Program-made: the position numbers and the translations under genes
The notes under the pieces: generated by a model
Database searches by the model: none
Seen by the model: the letters and a program-made list of their open reading frames with translations, nothing else
Told to the model about the DNA's origin: nothing
Shown: piece by piece, positions 1 through 7,715 of the stretch
Position numbering within the stretch: the first letter of the stretch is position 1
Layout: the number at the start of each line of letters is the position of its first letter
Assembly (NCBI GenBank): GCA_030824805.1
Contig: JAPJRC010000055.1
Location: 1-14,338 of the forward strand
DNA length: 14,338 nucleotides
Reading direction: 5' to 3'
Origin: Micavibrio sp.
GTDB taxonomy: Bacteria; Pseudomonadota; Alphaproteobacteria; Micavibrionales; Micavibrionaceae

Positions 1-17
1 ATTACAGAATTTCCGTG

Positions 18-33
18 CATACATGACTGTATG
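18..33. promoter_or_regulatory. Palindrome, possible operator upstream of the efflux gene
   Basis: CATACA (18-23) and TGTATG (28-33) are perfect inverted repeats separated by TGAC. They lie about 45 bases upstream of the chosen start of the outer-membrane factor gene. Operators of TetR/AcrR-type efflux regulators often have this kind of ATACA...TGTAT dyad, so an operator is plausible. No regulator gene and no clear promoter is visible, because the window begins only 17 bases earlier. A six-base dyad can also arise by chance. Confidence 0.3.
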
Positions 34-60
34 GATAAATTTTGATGCTTTGTCAATGGA

Positions 61-69
61 AAGGGTGAG
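61..69 (+). promoter_or_regulatory. Ribosome binding site that sets the start of the outer-membrane factor
   Basis: A purine-rich AAGGGTGAG lies seven bases before the ATG at 77. The protein from that ATG opens directly with a lipoprotein signal peptide. The ATG at 23 would put 18 unrelated residues in front of the signal and has no comparable Shine-Dalgarno sequence. Confidence 0.6.
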
Positions 70-76
70 TCTTGGG

Positions 77-1474
77 ATGAAAATTGAGAAAACCATTCGG
101 GTCTTGCCCCTTGTCGCGTTATGGACGTTAAGCGCTTGTTCCCTTGCGCCAGATTTACACAAACCTGAAACATCCTTGCCGCAAAACTGGCAACTCTCTG
201 GTGAATCCGCGATCCGACAAGAGGGGCCGTGGTGGCGCGCTTACAACGATAAAAATCTTGAGGAATTCGTTTCGCAGGCTTTGTCTTATAACAGCGACAT
301 ACAGTTGGCGGCGGCGCGGGTCGATGAGGCGCGTGCTATTGCCGGTAGTGCAAGGGCGCAGCGTATGCCCAATGTTAGCGCAGGGGGGGCGGCATCCCGC
401 GGCGATCTGGGCGCTGGAATGCTCCCGGGTGACACAACTGTGGAGGACAGCTTTGTCTTGGGTACACTTTTATCCTTTGAAATTGATTTATGGGGGCGAT
501 TGGCAAACGCGGATAACGCAGCACGACAACAATTGCTTGCCGTGCAAGCCAATGCACAAACAGTTGTGCTGGGCGTGACAGCTGAGACAGCATCGAATTA
601 TTTTGCCATTGCTTCTCTTAATGAGCAGATTTCTATTACACGTAAAACGATCAAGACAAGGCAAAAGGCCTATGATCTCGAAAAAAAGCGTCTGGACAAA
701 GGCGATATAGACGCTTTGTTAGCGCGTCAAGCCGAAGCACAATTGATCGCCGTGCAGGCGCGCCTGCACGTGCTGGAACAACAGCGCGAACAAAGATTGT
801 CCGCCCTTTCTGTATTGCTCGGAAAGTCACCCCAGGAAATTATGGACTCCGGGGTCTTTGTAGAGGCGAATAAAACCGTTCTGCCTGCTTTACCACCCTT
901 GCCGGAGAAAGAGGCCGCTTCTGTGATTGTATCGCGTCCCGATATCAGGGCCGTGGAGCATTCTCTGGAGGCAGCCAACGCGGATATAGGCGTAGCGCGT
1001 GCTGCCTATCTTCCCCGCTTGTCTTTGTCTGGTTTACTTGGGGGTTCTTCCGGCGATCTTGACTCTCTGCTGAAGAGCGGTTCGCGCAGTTGGAGTCTTG
1101 GCGCCAATACCACGATGCCTTTGCTGGATTTTGGCCGTGCACGGTCGCAGGTCGAACTAGCCGAGGCGCGCGAGAAGCAGGCATATCTGGGCTACGAAAA
1201 AACCGTCCGCGTGGCTTTCCGCGAAATCAAGGACGCCCTAACAGCGCGGGATAAAACAAAAGAACAGCTTTTTGCCTTGGACAAACAGGTCGCCGTTTTA
1301 CGAGATTCTTTGCATCTGGCGCGTAAGCGCTTTGACTCCGGTTATTCAAGTTATATCGAGGTGCTGGATTCCGAGCGCAGCCTTTACGAGGCGGAATTGT
1401 CACAGGTGGAAGCCAAACGTCAATTGCTCCAATCTAGTGTTGATTTATATAAATCCATAGGGGGAGAGAACTGA
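77..1474 (+). CDS. Outer-membrane efflux lipoprotein, NodT/OprM family (TolC-like)
   Basis: This is the outer-membrane channel of a tripartite exporter. It would form the trimeric exit duct that works with a periplasmic adaptor and an inner-membrane pump. From the ATG at 77 the product is 465 residues, normal for the family. The start is basic, followed by a hydrophobic stretch and the lipobox LSAC with the lipidated Cys at residue 21. Ser at +2 fits outer-membrane sorting. Two tandem outer-membrane efflux repeats follow, with long Ala/Glu/Arg-rich coiled-coil helices and typical elements such as SFEIDLWGRL and the C-terminal RFDSGYSSYIEVLDSERSLYEAE. The next gene starts one base after the stop. 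No adaptor or RND pump gene is visible. The partner may lie left of the window or may be the RbbA/YhhJ-like exporter on the other strand. The family is clear; the substrate is unknown. Confidence 0.92.
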   Translation: MKIEKTIRVLPLVALWTLSACSLAPDLHKPETSLPQNWQLSGESAIRQEGPWWRAYNDKNLEEFVSQALSYNSDIQLAAARVDEARAIAGSARAQRMPNVSAGGAASRGDLGAGMLPGDTTVEDSFVLGTLLSFEIDLWGRLANADNAARQQLLAVQANAQTVVLGVTAETASNYFAIASLNEQISITRKTIKTRQKAYDLEKKRLDKGDIDALLARQAEAQLIAVQARLHVLEQQREQRLSALSVLLGKSPQEIMDSGVFVEANKTVLPALPPLPEKEAASVIVSRPDIRAVEHSLEAANADIGVARAAYLPRLSLSGLLGGSSGDLDSLLKSGSRSWSLGANTTMPLLDFGRARSQVELAEAREKQAYLGYEKTVRVAFREIKDALTARDKTKEQLFALDKQVAVLRDSLHLARKRFDSGYSSYIEVLDSERSLYEAELSQVEAKRQLLQSSVDLYKSIGGEN

Positions 1475-1475
1475 G

Positions 1476-1673
1476 ATGGGTTGGATTGCACGAGTATTCC
1501 TATTGCTTGGCGGTGTTATCGCCAGTTGGTTTGTAGCGTCGGACGCTAATAATTTTCAGGTTATCAGTTTTGTTGCTGCCATGCTGCTGTTTACAGGAGC
1601 GGTAGCAATAGCTGCTTTTGGTCCAGCGATTCTTGCTTTTTTTCGCAATTTATTACGCAACGGAAAGTCGTGA
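1476..1673 (+). CDS. Small two-helix membrane protein of unknown function
   Basis: The 65-residue product has two hydrophobic segments, about residues 4-21 and 28-55, and a basic tail ending in RNLLRNGKS. It is therefore probably an inner-membrane hairpin protein. The ATG lies one base after the stop of the efflux gene, with the GGGGGAG run at the end of that gene as its ribosome binding site. phaC follows seven bases downstream. This tight packing supports it being a real gene rather than a chance reading frame. I do not recognise the family. It could be an accessory of the efflux complex or an operon-specific membrane protein. Confidence 0.6.
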   Translation: MGWIARVFLLLGGVIASWFVASDANNFQVISFVAAMLLFTGAVAIAAFGPAILAFFRNLLRNGKS

Positions 1674-1680
1674 ATAAATC

Positions 1681-3414
1681 ATGAAAAAATTAACGCCAGA
1701 TATCTCAACCCATTCCTTTACCCAGATCGCCGACGAAGTTGACAGGCTTTTTCAGGCAAAACTGTCCCGTGCTACGATGGGGCTGTCTCCCGCAGGCTTG
1801 ACGGAGGTTTATGTTTCTTGGCTGGCGCATCTTGCGCTGTGTCCGGGGCGTATGGCGGCACTGGCTTGTTTCCCGTTCCATCACTTTAAGGATCTGGCTG
1901 TGCAGGCGATGGAAGAGCCAAACCCTGCCGCCAGCGCCGATCCTCGTTTTAAATCCGAAGATTGGTCGGCATTCCCATGGAAAGGCTATGTCGATCTGTT
2001 CCATGCATGTGAAGAGTTCTGGGAACTGGCAACTAAGGATATACGAGGCTTGTCCCCTCAATATGAGCATGCCATATCCTTCGCGGCGCGTCAGATTCTT
2101 GACGCTGTATCACCTGCCAATTTCATTTCGACCAATCCAGAATTGATAAGGGAAACCGTGCAACAGGGCGGGATGAACCTTATGCAGGGCCTTGCGAACG
2201 CGCTTGAGGATTTTAAGCGCAATATGTCTGGACAGCCCGAAGAAGGCATGGAGAATTTCAAGGTCGGCACGGATCTTGCCACCGCCAAGGGTAAGGTTGT
2301 CTTCCGCAACGAGCTAATTGAACTTATCCAGTATGATCCAGTGACAAAGGATGTGTATAAGGAACCGATCCTGATTCTTCCCGCATGGATCATGAAATAT
2401 TATATTCTCGACCTATCGCCACATAATTCGCTAGTCAAGTGGCTGGTGGAACAAGGACACAGCGTCTTTATCGTGTCGTGGAAAAATCCGACGGCGGAAG
2501 ACCGCAATCTGGGCATGGATGACTATGTCGCGTCCGGTGCCCTAGCCGCTTTGGATGCGGTGTCCTCGATCACAGACGGCGCGAAAATTCACCTAGCCGG
2601 CTATTGCCTTGGTGGGACGCTTTCCATGATCACGATGGCACTGCTGGCACATGACGGTGACGAAAGAATCAAAAGCCTGTCGCTTTTGGCTGCACAAGGG
2701 GATTTCACCGAAGCGGGCGAGATGATGGTTTTTGTCACGCCAAGTGAGGTCGCCTATCTCGAAAACATGATGTGGGCGCAAGGTTATCTCGATACGAAGC
2801 AGATGGCGGGCGCGTTCCAGATGCTGCGCTCCTATGACCTGATCTGGTCGCGGATGGTCAAGGAATATATGCTGGGACAGCGCTCCAAACCTTTTGATAT
2901 CATGGCATGGAATGCCGATGCCACACGCATGCCCTACAAGATGCACAGTGAATATCTGGAAAGACTTTATCTGAACAATGAGTTTTTCAACGGGCATTAC
3001 ACCGTTCTTGGTAAAACAATTGCGCCGGAAAATATTACAAGTCCGGTTTTTGCCGTAGGAACGGAAAAAGATCATGTCGCGCCATGGAAGTCCGTCTATA
3101 AAGTTCATCTGATGGCGGGTGGCGATATTACATTTGCATTGACAGGCAAAGGGCATAATGCCGGGATCGTCAGCGAACCCGGGCGCGAAGGCCGCGCCTA
3201 CCGGATAGCGAAAAAGAAAGCAGGTGATCCCTATAAATCACCGGAACAATGGGAGCAGGACGCGGAATTGCGCGATGGTTCCTGGTGGCTGGCCTGGGGG
3301 GATTGGCTTAAAAAGCAGAACGGCAATGAAAAAATTCATGCCCCAAAAAAAGCAGGTAATGAAAAATATAAAATTTTGGGCGATGCGCCCGGATCTTACG
3401 TTTATCAGAAATAG
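1681..3414 (+). CDS. phaC: Class I poly(3-hydroxyalkanoate) synthase
   Basis: The enzyme polymerises (R)-3-hydroxyacyl-CoA, typically 3-hydroxybutyryl-CoA, into PHA and releases CoA at the granule surface. The product has 577 residues, close to the roughly 590 of class I synthases. It has an N-terminal PhaC_N-type region and a C-terminal alpha/beta-hydrolase domain. The lipase-like box GYCLGG contains the nucleophile Cys309. Asp464 (in TEKDHVAPW) and His492 (in GKGHNAG) complete the triad, with spacing very close to that of the Cupriavidus enzyme. No phaE or phaR partner is seen, which agrees with class I. The ATG is seven bases after the preceding stop, and its ribosome binding site is weak. 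A truncated PhaB-like reductase gene lies across the IS on the other strand. That gene would have supplied the monomer. Confidence 0.96.
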   Translation: MKKLTPDISTHSFTQIADEVDRLFQAKLSRATMGLSPAGLTEVYVSWLAHLALCPGRMAALACFPFHHFKDLAVQAMEEPNPAASADPRFKSEDWSAFPWKGYVDLFHACEEFWELATKDIRGLSPQYEHAISFAARQILDAVSPANFISTNPELIRETVQQGGMNLMQGLANALEDFKRNMSGQPEEGMENFKVGTDLATAKGKVVFRNELIELIQYDPVTKDVYKEPILILPAWIMKYYILDLSPHNSLVKWLVEQGHSVFIVSWKNPTAEDRNLGMDDYVASGALAALDAVSSITDGAKIHLAGYCLGGTLSMITMALLAHDGDERIKSLSLLAAQGDFTEAGEMMVFVTPSEVAYLENMMWAQGYLDTKQMAGAFQMLRSYDLIWSRMVKEYMLGQRSKPFDIMAWNADATRMPYKMHSEYLERLYLNNEFFNGHYTVLGKTIAPENITSPVFAVGTEKDHVAPWKSVYKVHLMAGGDITFALTGKGHNAGIVSEPGREGRAYRIAKKKAGDPYKSPEQWEQDAELRDGSWWLAWGDWLKKQNGNEKIHAPKKAGNEKYKILGDAPGSYVYQK

Positions 3415-3481
3415 AAGAGTTTTCTATGAAGGCAGGGTTAAATGAACGGCGACAGAAGGCAATAATGTGGGGTAATACATC

Positions 3482-4165
3482 GTGCATTTCCTAATAGAGC
3501 TTATTCAGGCCGTAGGCTTCGGTCTTGCGATTATTTTGCCGCTGGCTAATCCGGTGACGACCGTCGCTCTTTTTCTGGGACTGTCTCAAGGGATGTCGAA
3601 AGAGGAGATGAACCGTGAAGCCATGATGGCTTCCGTGTATGTCTTTATGATCATGATGGTCGCTTTCTACGCGGGCCAACTGGTTATGAGCACATTCGGC
3701 ATTTCCATTCCCGGGCTGAGAATAGCGGGGGGTATGATTGTGGCTTTCATCGGTTTCAAGATGCTCTTTCCCGTTAGGGAGGCGGCCAGCGATATGAAAG
3801 ACATCGTGTCGAAGGATATGCAAAAGCATGATCGGGACAGTATCGCGTTCATTCCACTGGCAATGCCGAGCACGGCAGGACCAGGAACGATTGCGATGAT
3901 TATCAGTGGTGCGGCAACGATTGAAACGCAATATGCGTCACCTTCGCTGGTTATCCAGCTTGCCCCAGCCTGCATTTTCCTGAGCGTTGCCGTAATCCTC
4001 TGGATATGCCTGCGCAGCGCGCGCCTTATCATGAAGGCTCTAGGCAAGGGCGGCGTCGAGGCTTTTTCTCGCCTTATGGGTTTCTTACTAGTGTGTATCG
4101 GTGTGCAGTTCATCATTAACGGCGTATTCGAATTGATGGAAACAATGCCGTTAAAAGCTCTGTAA
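3482..4165 (+). CDS. MarC/UPF0056-family integral membrane protein
   Basis: The 227-residue protein has about six hydrophobic segments and the features of the MarC family: an early ILPLANPVTTVALFLGLS segment, a GLRIAGGMIVAFIGFKML segment, and a central PLAMPSTAGPGTIAMII segment. These proteins sit in the inner membrane and their transport role is not established. E. coli MarC was named from the mar region but is not a proven drug pump. Translation appears to start at GTG. An in-frame stop lies nine bases upstream, so no earlier start is possible, and GGGG at 3469-3472 is the likely ribosome binding site. A 67-base gap separates it from phaC and contains no clear terminator. Confidence 0.85.
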   Translation: MHFLIELIQAVGFGLAIILPLANPVTTVALFLGLSQGMSKEEMNREAMMASVYVFMIMMVAFYAGQLVMSTFGISIPGLRIAGGMIVAFIGFKMLFPVREAASDMKDIVSKDMQKHDRDSIAFIPLAMPSTAGPGTIAMIISGAATIETQYASPSLVIQLAPACIFLSVAVILWICLRSARLIMKALGKGGVEAFSRLMGFLLVCIGVQFIINGVFELMETMPLKAL

Positions 4166-4215
4166 ATGCAGATTTATAGAGAAAGTTTTATAATGAAGAG
4201 AAAAAAGATAAAACA

Positions 4216-5577
4216 ATGAAACTTACGTTCCTAGGAGCCACCGGAACAGTCACGGGATCCAAATATTTGCTTGAAGACGATGGAAAAAGATTTCTGATTG
4301 ATTGCGGTCTTTTTCAGGGGTTAAAGGACCTGCGGCTTAGGAACTGGGAGAGGCTGCCTTTTGATCCCGCGTCTATTGATGCGGTTATTTTGACCCATGC
4401 TCATCTGGATCATACGGGCTATCTGCCCCTGCTGGTCAAGAACGGATTCAAAGGGCCGGTGTATTGTTCTGCGGCTACCGCCGATCTTTGCGGAATTTTG
4501 TTGCCGGACAGCGGGTATTTACAAGAGGAAGACGCCGCCCGTGCTAACCGGTATGGCTATACGAAGCACGCTCCGGCCTTGCCCCTTTATACGCAGGACG
4601 ATGCCTACAACGCATTGGAGCGTTTGAAGCCGGTAACATTGGGAGCAGAGCATAGACTGAGCGACATGCTGTCTTTCCACATGACGCGGGCGGGACACAT
4701 TATTGGCGCGACCTGTGTGACAATCACGGATGGACATACCAAAATCGTTTTTTCTGGCGATCTGGGCCGCCCGAACGATCCCGTTATCAAGCCGATGGCG
4801 CAGATACAGGAGGCGGATTATCTTGTTCTGGAGTCCACATATGGCGACCGGCTGCACAATCCTTCCGATCCGCTGGATCAGCTGGAAGATATTATCAAGA
4901 GAACGGTCTCCCGTGGCGGTACAATTGTTATCCCAGCCTTCGCGGTCGGACGTGCGCAAAGCCTGATGTATTATATTTATACGCTGAAGGCGGCGGGCCG
5001 TATTCCTCATGTTCCCGTATATCTTGACAGCCCGATGGCAACCAGCGCGACGAGCTTGCTGAAAAAGCACTCTGCAGAGCACCGTTTGTCTCATGCGCAA
5101 TGCGCGAAAATATGCGACAGCGTGATCTACACGAAGACAGTGGCGGAGTCGAAGGGGATCTATAGCAAAAACAACGGCCTTCCAGCCATTATCATCTCGG
5201 CAAGCGGCATGGCGACTGGCGGACGTGTCCTGCACCACCTGAAAGCCTATATCGGGGACTCGCGAAACACGATTGTCCTCGCCGGATATCAGGCGGCGGG
5301 GACACGCGGCGCGCGGCTGGAGCAGGGCGAAAAAGAAATCAAGATACACGGATTTCTTCATCCCGTACGCGCTGAGATTTGCTCGCTTGATAATGTATCG
5401 GCCCATGGCGATTATCTGGAAATTATGGACTGGTTAGGACATTTCCGTGAACAGCCGCGTAAAACCTTCCTGACCCATGGCGAACCGGAAGCAGCTGCAG
5501 CCTTTAAGGCAAAGATCGAGGAAAAGCTGGGCTGGGAAGTCGAAATCCCCGCCTATGCGCAGAGCGTTGATTTATAA
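4216..5577 (+). CDS. Metallo-beta-lactamase/beta-CASP RNA-processing-type nuclease
   Basis: The 453-residue protein belongs to the MBL-fold family with beta-CASP and C-terminal RMMBL (RNA-specificity) domains, related to archaeal and eukaryotic CPSF-type nucleases. Visible metal ligands are the H61-x-H63-x-D65-H66 motif, H161 in GHIIGA, D182 in FSGDLG and H421 in THGEP. H397 in SAHGDY fits a beta-CASP motif, and SASGMATGGRVLHHL is typical of the family. All metal ligands are present, so a zinc-dependent phosphodiesterase is expected. The substrate in bacteria is generally unproven. The ATG shares bases with the stop of an eight-codon frame (4193-4219). An exact TATAAT at 4189-4194 has no convincing -35. 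The stop overlaps the start of the next gene as TAATG, so the two are probably translationally coupled. Confidence 0.93.
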   Translation: MKLTFLGATGTVTGSKYLLEDDGKRFLIDCGLFQGLKDLRLRNWERLPFDPASIDAVILTHAHLDHTGYLPLLVKNGFKGPVYCSAATADLCGILLPDSGYLQEEDAARANRYGYTKHAPALPLYTQDDAYNALERLKPVTLGAEHRLSDMLSFHMTRAGHIIGATCVTITDGHTKIVFSGDLGRPNDPVIKPMAQIQEADYLVLESTYGDRLHNPSDPLDQLEDIIKRTVSRGGTIVIPAFAVGRAQSLMYYIYTLKAAGRIPHVPVYLDSPMATSATSLLKKHSAEHRLSHAQCAKICDSVIYTKTVAESKGIYSKNNGLPAIIISASGMATGGRVLHHLKAYIGDSRNTIVLAGYQAAGTRGARLEQGEKEIKIHGFLHPVRAEICSLDNVSAHGDYLEIMDWLGHFREQPRKTFLTHGEPEAAAAFKAKIEEKLGWEVEIPAYAQSVDL

Positions 5578-6296
5578 TGGGGGCTTTCAACATGAAAGAT
5601 GATGCCGATTCCAGATTGTTGCAGGGCAGGCACCGCTATACATCGGATCTGGTACGAAGCCTGAAAATATGGATGCAGTTCCGCAAAGGATTTTATCATT
5701 TGCGCAATGTGAAACAATGCGTGACCTTCTTCGGATCAGCGAGATTCGATGAAAACCACGAATATTACAAAATGGCTTACGATACGGCCTATAAGCTCGG
5801 AAAAGCGGGTTTTTCTATCATGACGGGCGGCGGGCCAGGAATTATGGAGGCAGCTAACCGAGGCGCGAGGGACGCGGGGGCGCTTTCGATCGGATGCAAC
5901 ATCAGGCTTCCTCGGGAACAGACGCCAAATCCTTATCAGGACATATCGCTCACGTTCGATCATTTCTTCATCCGCAAGGTCATGCTGCTGAAATACTCTC
6001 ACGCGTTTGTCCTTTTGCCTGGCGGCTTTGGCACGATGGACGAGATTTTTGAAACCGCCACGCTGATCCAGACGGGAAAAATATGTGATTTTCCTGTTAT
6101 CGTCATGGGCCGCGATTACTGGAAAAGCCTGGGTCCGTTTATCAGCCGAACCATGATTGATTCCGGCACAATAGATACAGGCGACCTCGGATTCTTTAAA
6201 ATAGCCGACCATCCGGACGATGTTCTTTCCATCATATCCATGGCGGAATTCCCATGTGGCGGGAATATTCAGGATAATGTGGTTCATCAAGGATAA
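5577..6296 (+). CDS. LOG-family Rossmann-fold protein (TIGR00730-type nucleoside monophosphate phosphoribohydrolase)
   Basis: Members of the LOG/YvdD group cleave nucleoside 5'-monophosphates, including cytokinin ribotides, into base and ribose 5-phosphate. The 239-residue protein carries both signatures: GGGPG at residues 84-88, followed by IMEAANRGA, and PGGFGTMDE at residues 148-156. Its first 40 residues are a charged extension ahead of the Rossmann core. The ATG at 5577 overlaps the upstream stop. A second ATG at 5592 (residue 6) is also possible. The overlap with the nuclease gene suggests linked synthesis, and a nucleotide-salvage or RNA-turnover link is an inference only. The physiological substrate is not predictable from the sequence. 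Confidence 0.9.
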   Translation: MGAFNMKDDADSRLLQGRHRYTSDLVRSLKIWMQFRKGFYHLRNVKQCVTFFGSARFDENHEYYKMAYDTAYKLGKAGFSIMTGGGPGIMEAANRGARDAGALSIGCNIRLPREQTPNPYQDISLTFDHFFIRKVMLLKYSHAFVLLPGGFGTMDEIFETATLIQTGKICDFPVIVMGRDYWKSLGPFISRTMIDSGTIDTGDLGFFKIADHPDDVLSIISMAEFPCGGNIQDNVVHQG

Positions 6297-6307
6297 GGAC
6301 GGAGACT

Positions 6308-7714
6308 ATGAGCGGAAAATTGATGGAAAATATCACATTCGGTGAACTGGAAATCGGACAGTCGGCGGAACTTACCCGCCCCCTGACGGAAAAAGATATT
6401 GCCCTGTTCGCTGCTGTGTCAGGTGATATTAACCCTGCGCACATGAATGAAGATTATGCGCAAAGCAGCCCTTTTCATGGCATCATCGGTCATGGCATGT
6501 GGTCGGCCGGCCTGATCTCGACGGTGCTGGGGACGATGCTGCCGGGGCCTGGCACGATTTATCTGGAACAGGATCTGCGGTTTGAAAAACCTGTGCGCCC
6601 CGGCGATAAAATAACTGTGCGCCTGACGGTCAAGCAAAAACGCGCAGATAAGCCTATCGTTACTCTGGATTGCCTATGTCTGAATGAAAAAGGGGAAGAG
6701 GTCGTCAAGGGAACGGCAACGGTTCTGGCTCCTGTAAAAAAAATCCGGATTGAGCGCGCCTCCGTGCCGTCCGTATTCGTTTTGCCCAAGGATCATTATG
6801 AAGAGGCGATGGCGGTCTGCCGCAAGCTGGGCAAAATAAAAGTTGCCGTGGTTCATCCCGTGCAGGCGAATGTCATTGAGGCGGTGATGGAAGCCGTGGA
6901 TGAAGGATTGATTGATCCTGTTCTGATCGGCCCTGTCAACAGGATTGAAAAAGCCTGTGCGGAATTTGGCGTGAACAGCAAGCAGTTCACCTTGATCGAT
7001 ACAGAGCATAGCCATGAGGCCGCGCAAAAGGCGGCCGCGATGGCCGCCAAGGGCGAAGTTGATGCGATTATGAAAGGATCGCTGCACACGGATGAATTGC
7101 TGGGGGCCATCGTCTCACCATCCTCCGGCTTGCGCACCGAGCGCCGTATTTCCCACGCCTATGTCATGAATATCATGACGTATCATAAGCCGCTGATTAT
7201 CACGGATGCGGCCATAAACATCGCCCCAACACTGGAACATAAAGCCGATATTACGCGCAACGCGATAGACCTCTGGCGCGTTCTGTTCGGGGAGGACAGA
7301 AAACCAAAAGTCGCTTTGCTTTCTGCGGTCGAGACCGTGACGAGCGATATGCCATCCACCATTGATGCCGCCGCTCTTTGCAAAATGGCTGATCGCGGAC
7401 AAATCGCAGGGGCCGATCTTGACGGCCCTCTCGCCTTTGACAATGCGATTGATATGGGGGCGGCTTCGGATAAAGGCATTACCTCTCCTGTGGTGGGCGA
7501 TGCCGATATTCTTGTGGTTCCCAACATCGAGTCCGGTAATGCGCTGGCCAAGCAGATGATCTTCCTCGGTCATGCCGATGCTGCGGGCATTGTTCTGGGT
7601 GCGCGTGTACCTGTTATTCTGACCAGCCGTGCTGATAGTACGCGGACGCGGCTTTTTTCCTGCTGTGTAGCACTGGCGCTGTCGCGCGCGCGGAAAGATG
7701 GGCGAATAAAATAA
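6308..7714 (+). CDS. Bifunctional MaoC-type (R)-enoyl-CoA hydratase / phosphate acyltransferase
   Basis: The 468-residue product is a two-domain fusion. Residues about 1-145 are a MaoC/PhaJ-like hot-dog hydratase with the catalytic pair D40 and H45 in GDINPAH. This domain interconverts trans-2-enoyl-CoA and (R)-3-hydroxyacyl-CoA. Residues about 155-468 are a PTA/PTB domain (KVAVVHPVQANVIEAV near its start, ILTSRADSTRTR near its end), which exchanges CoA for phosphate to give an acyl phosphate. The fusion is known from database annotations as enoyl-CoA hydratase/phosphate acetyltransferase. Its position between LOG and a kinase gene, which starts one base later, indicates that acyl phosphate passes to the kinase. 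Whether the phosphotransacylase prefers acetyl-, propionyl- or butyryl-CoA cannot be read from the sequence. Confidence 0.93.
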   Translation: MSGKLMENITFGELEIGQSAELTRPLTEKDIALFAAVSGDINPAHMNEDYAQSSPFHGIIGHGMWSAGLISTVLGTMLPGPGTIYLEQDLRFEKPVRPGDKITVRLTVKQKRADKPIVTLDCLCLNEKGEEVVKGTATVLAPVKKIRIERASVPSVFVLPKDHYEEAMAVCRKLGKIKVAVVHPVQANVIEAVMEAVDEGLIDPVLIGPVNRIEKACAEFGVNSKQFTLIDTEHSHEAAQKAAAMAAKGEVDAIMKGSLHTDELLGAIVSPSSGLRTERRISHAYVMNIMTYHKPLIITDAAINIAPTLEHKADITRNAIDLWRVLFGEDRKPKVALLSAVETVTSDMPSTIDAAALCKMADRGQIAGADLDGPLAFDNAIDMGAASDKGITSPVVGDADILVVPNIESGNALAKQMIFLGHADAAGIVLGARVPVILTSRADSTRTRLFSCCVALALSRARKDGRIK

Positions 7715-7715
7715 A

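Noticed and set aside
42..56. FNR/FixK-like site TTGA...TCAA upstream of the efflux gene
   Set aside because: The half-sites are seven bases apart. The FNR/FixK consensus needs six (TTGAT-N4-ATCAA), so this is a near miss and not counted.
23..76. Longer N-terminus of the outer-membrane factor from the ATG at 23
   Set aside because: The added 18 residues precede a complete lipoprotein signal and lack a ribosome binding site. The ATG at 77 has both.
3442..3465. Seven-codon frame MNGDRRQ in the phaC-marC gap
   Set aside because: Too short, with no ribosome binding site or conserved feature.
4193..4219. Eight-codon frame MKRKKIKQ ending in ATGA overlap with the nuclease start
   Set aside because: Lysine/arginine-rich short frames are expected in this A-rich stretch and it has no clear ribosome binding site. 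It could be a coupling leader, but there is no support.
4519..5406. Long minus-strand frame (295 residues) opposite the nuclease gene
   Set aside because: It lies entirely antisense to a gene with all catalytic motifs, and its composition, rich in Arg, Cys and His, looks like a shadow frame.
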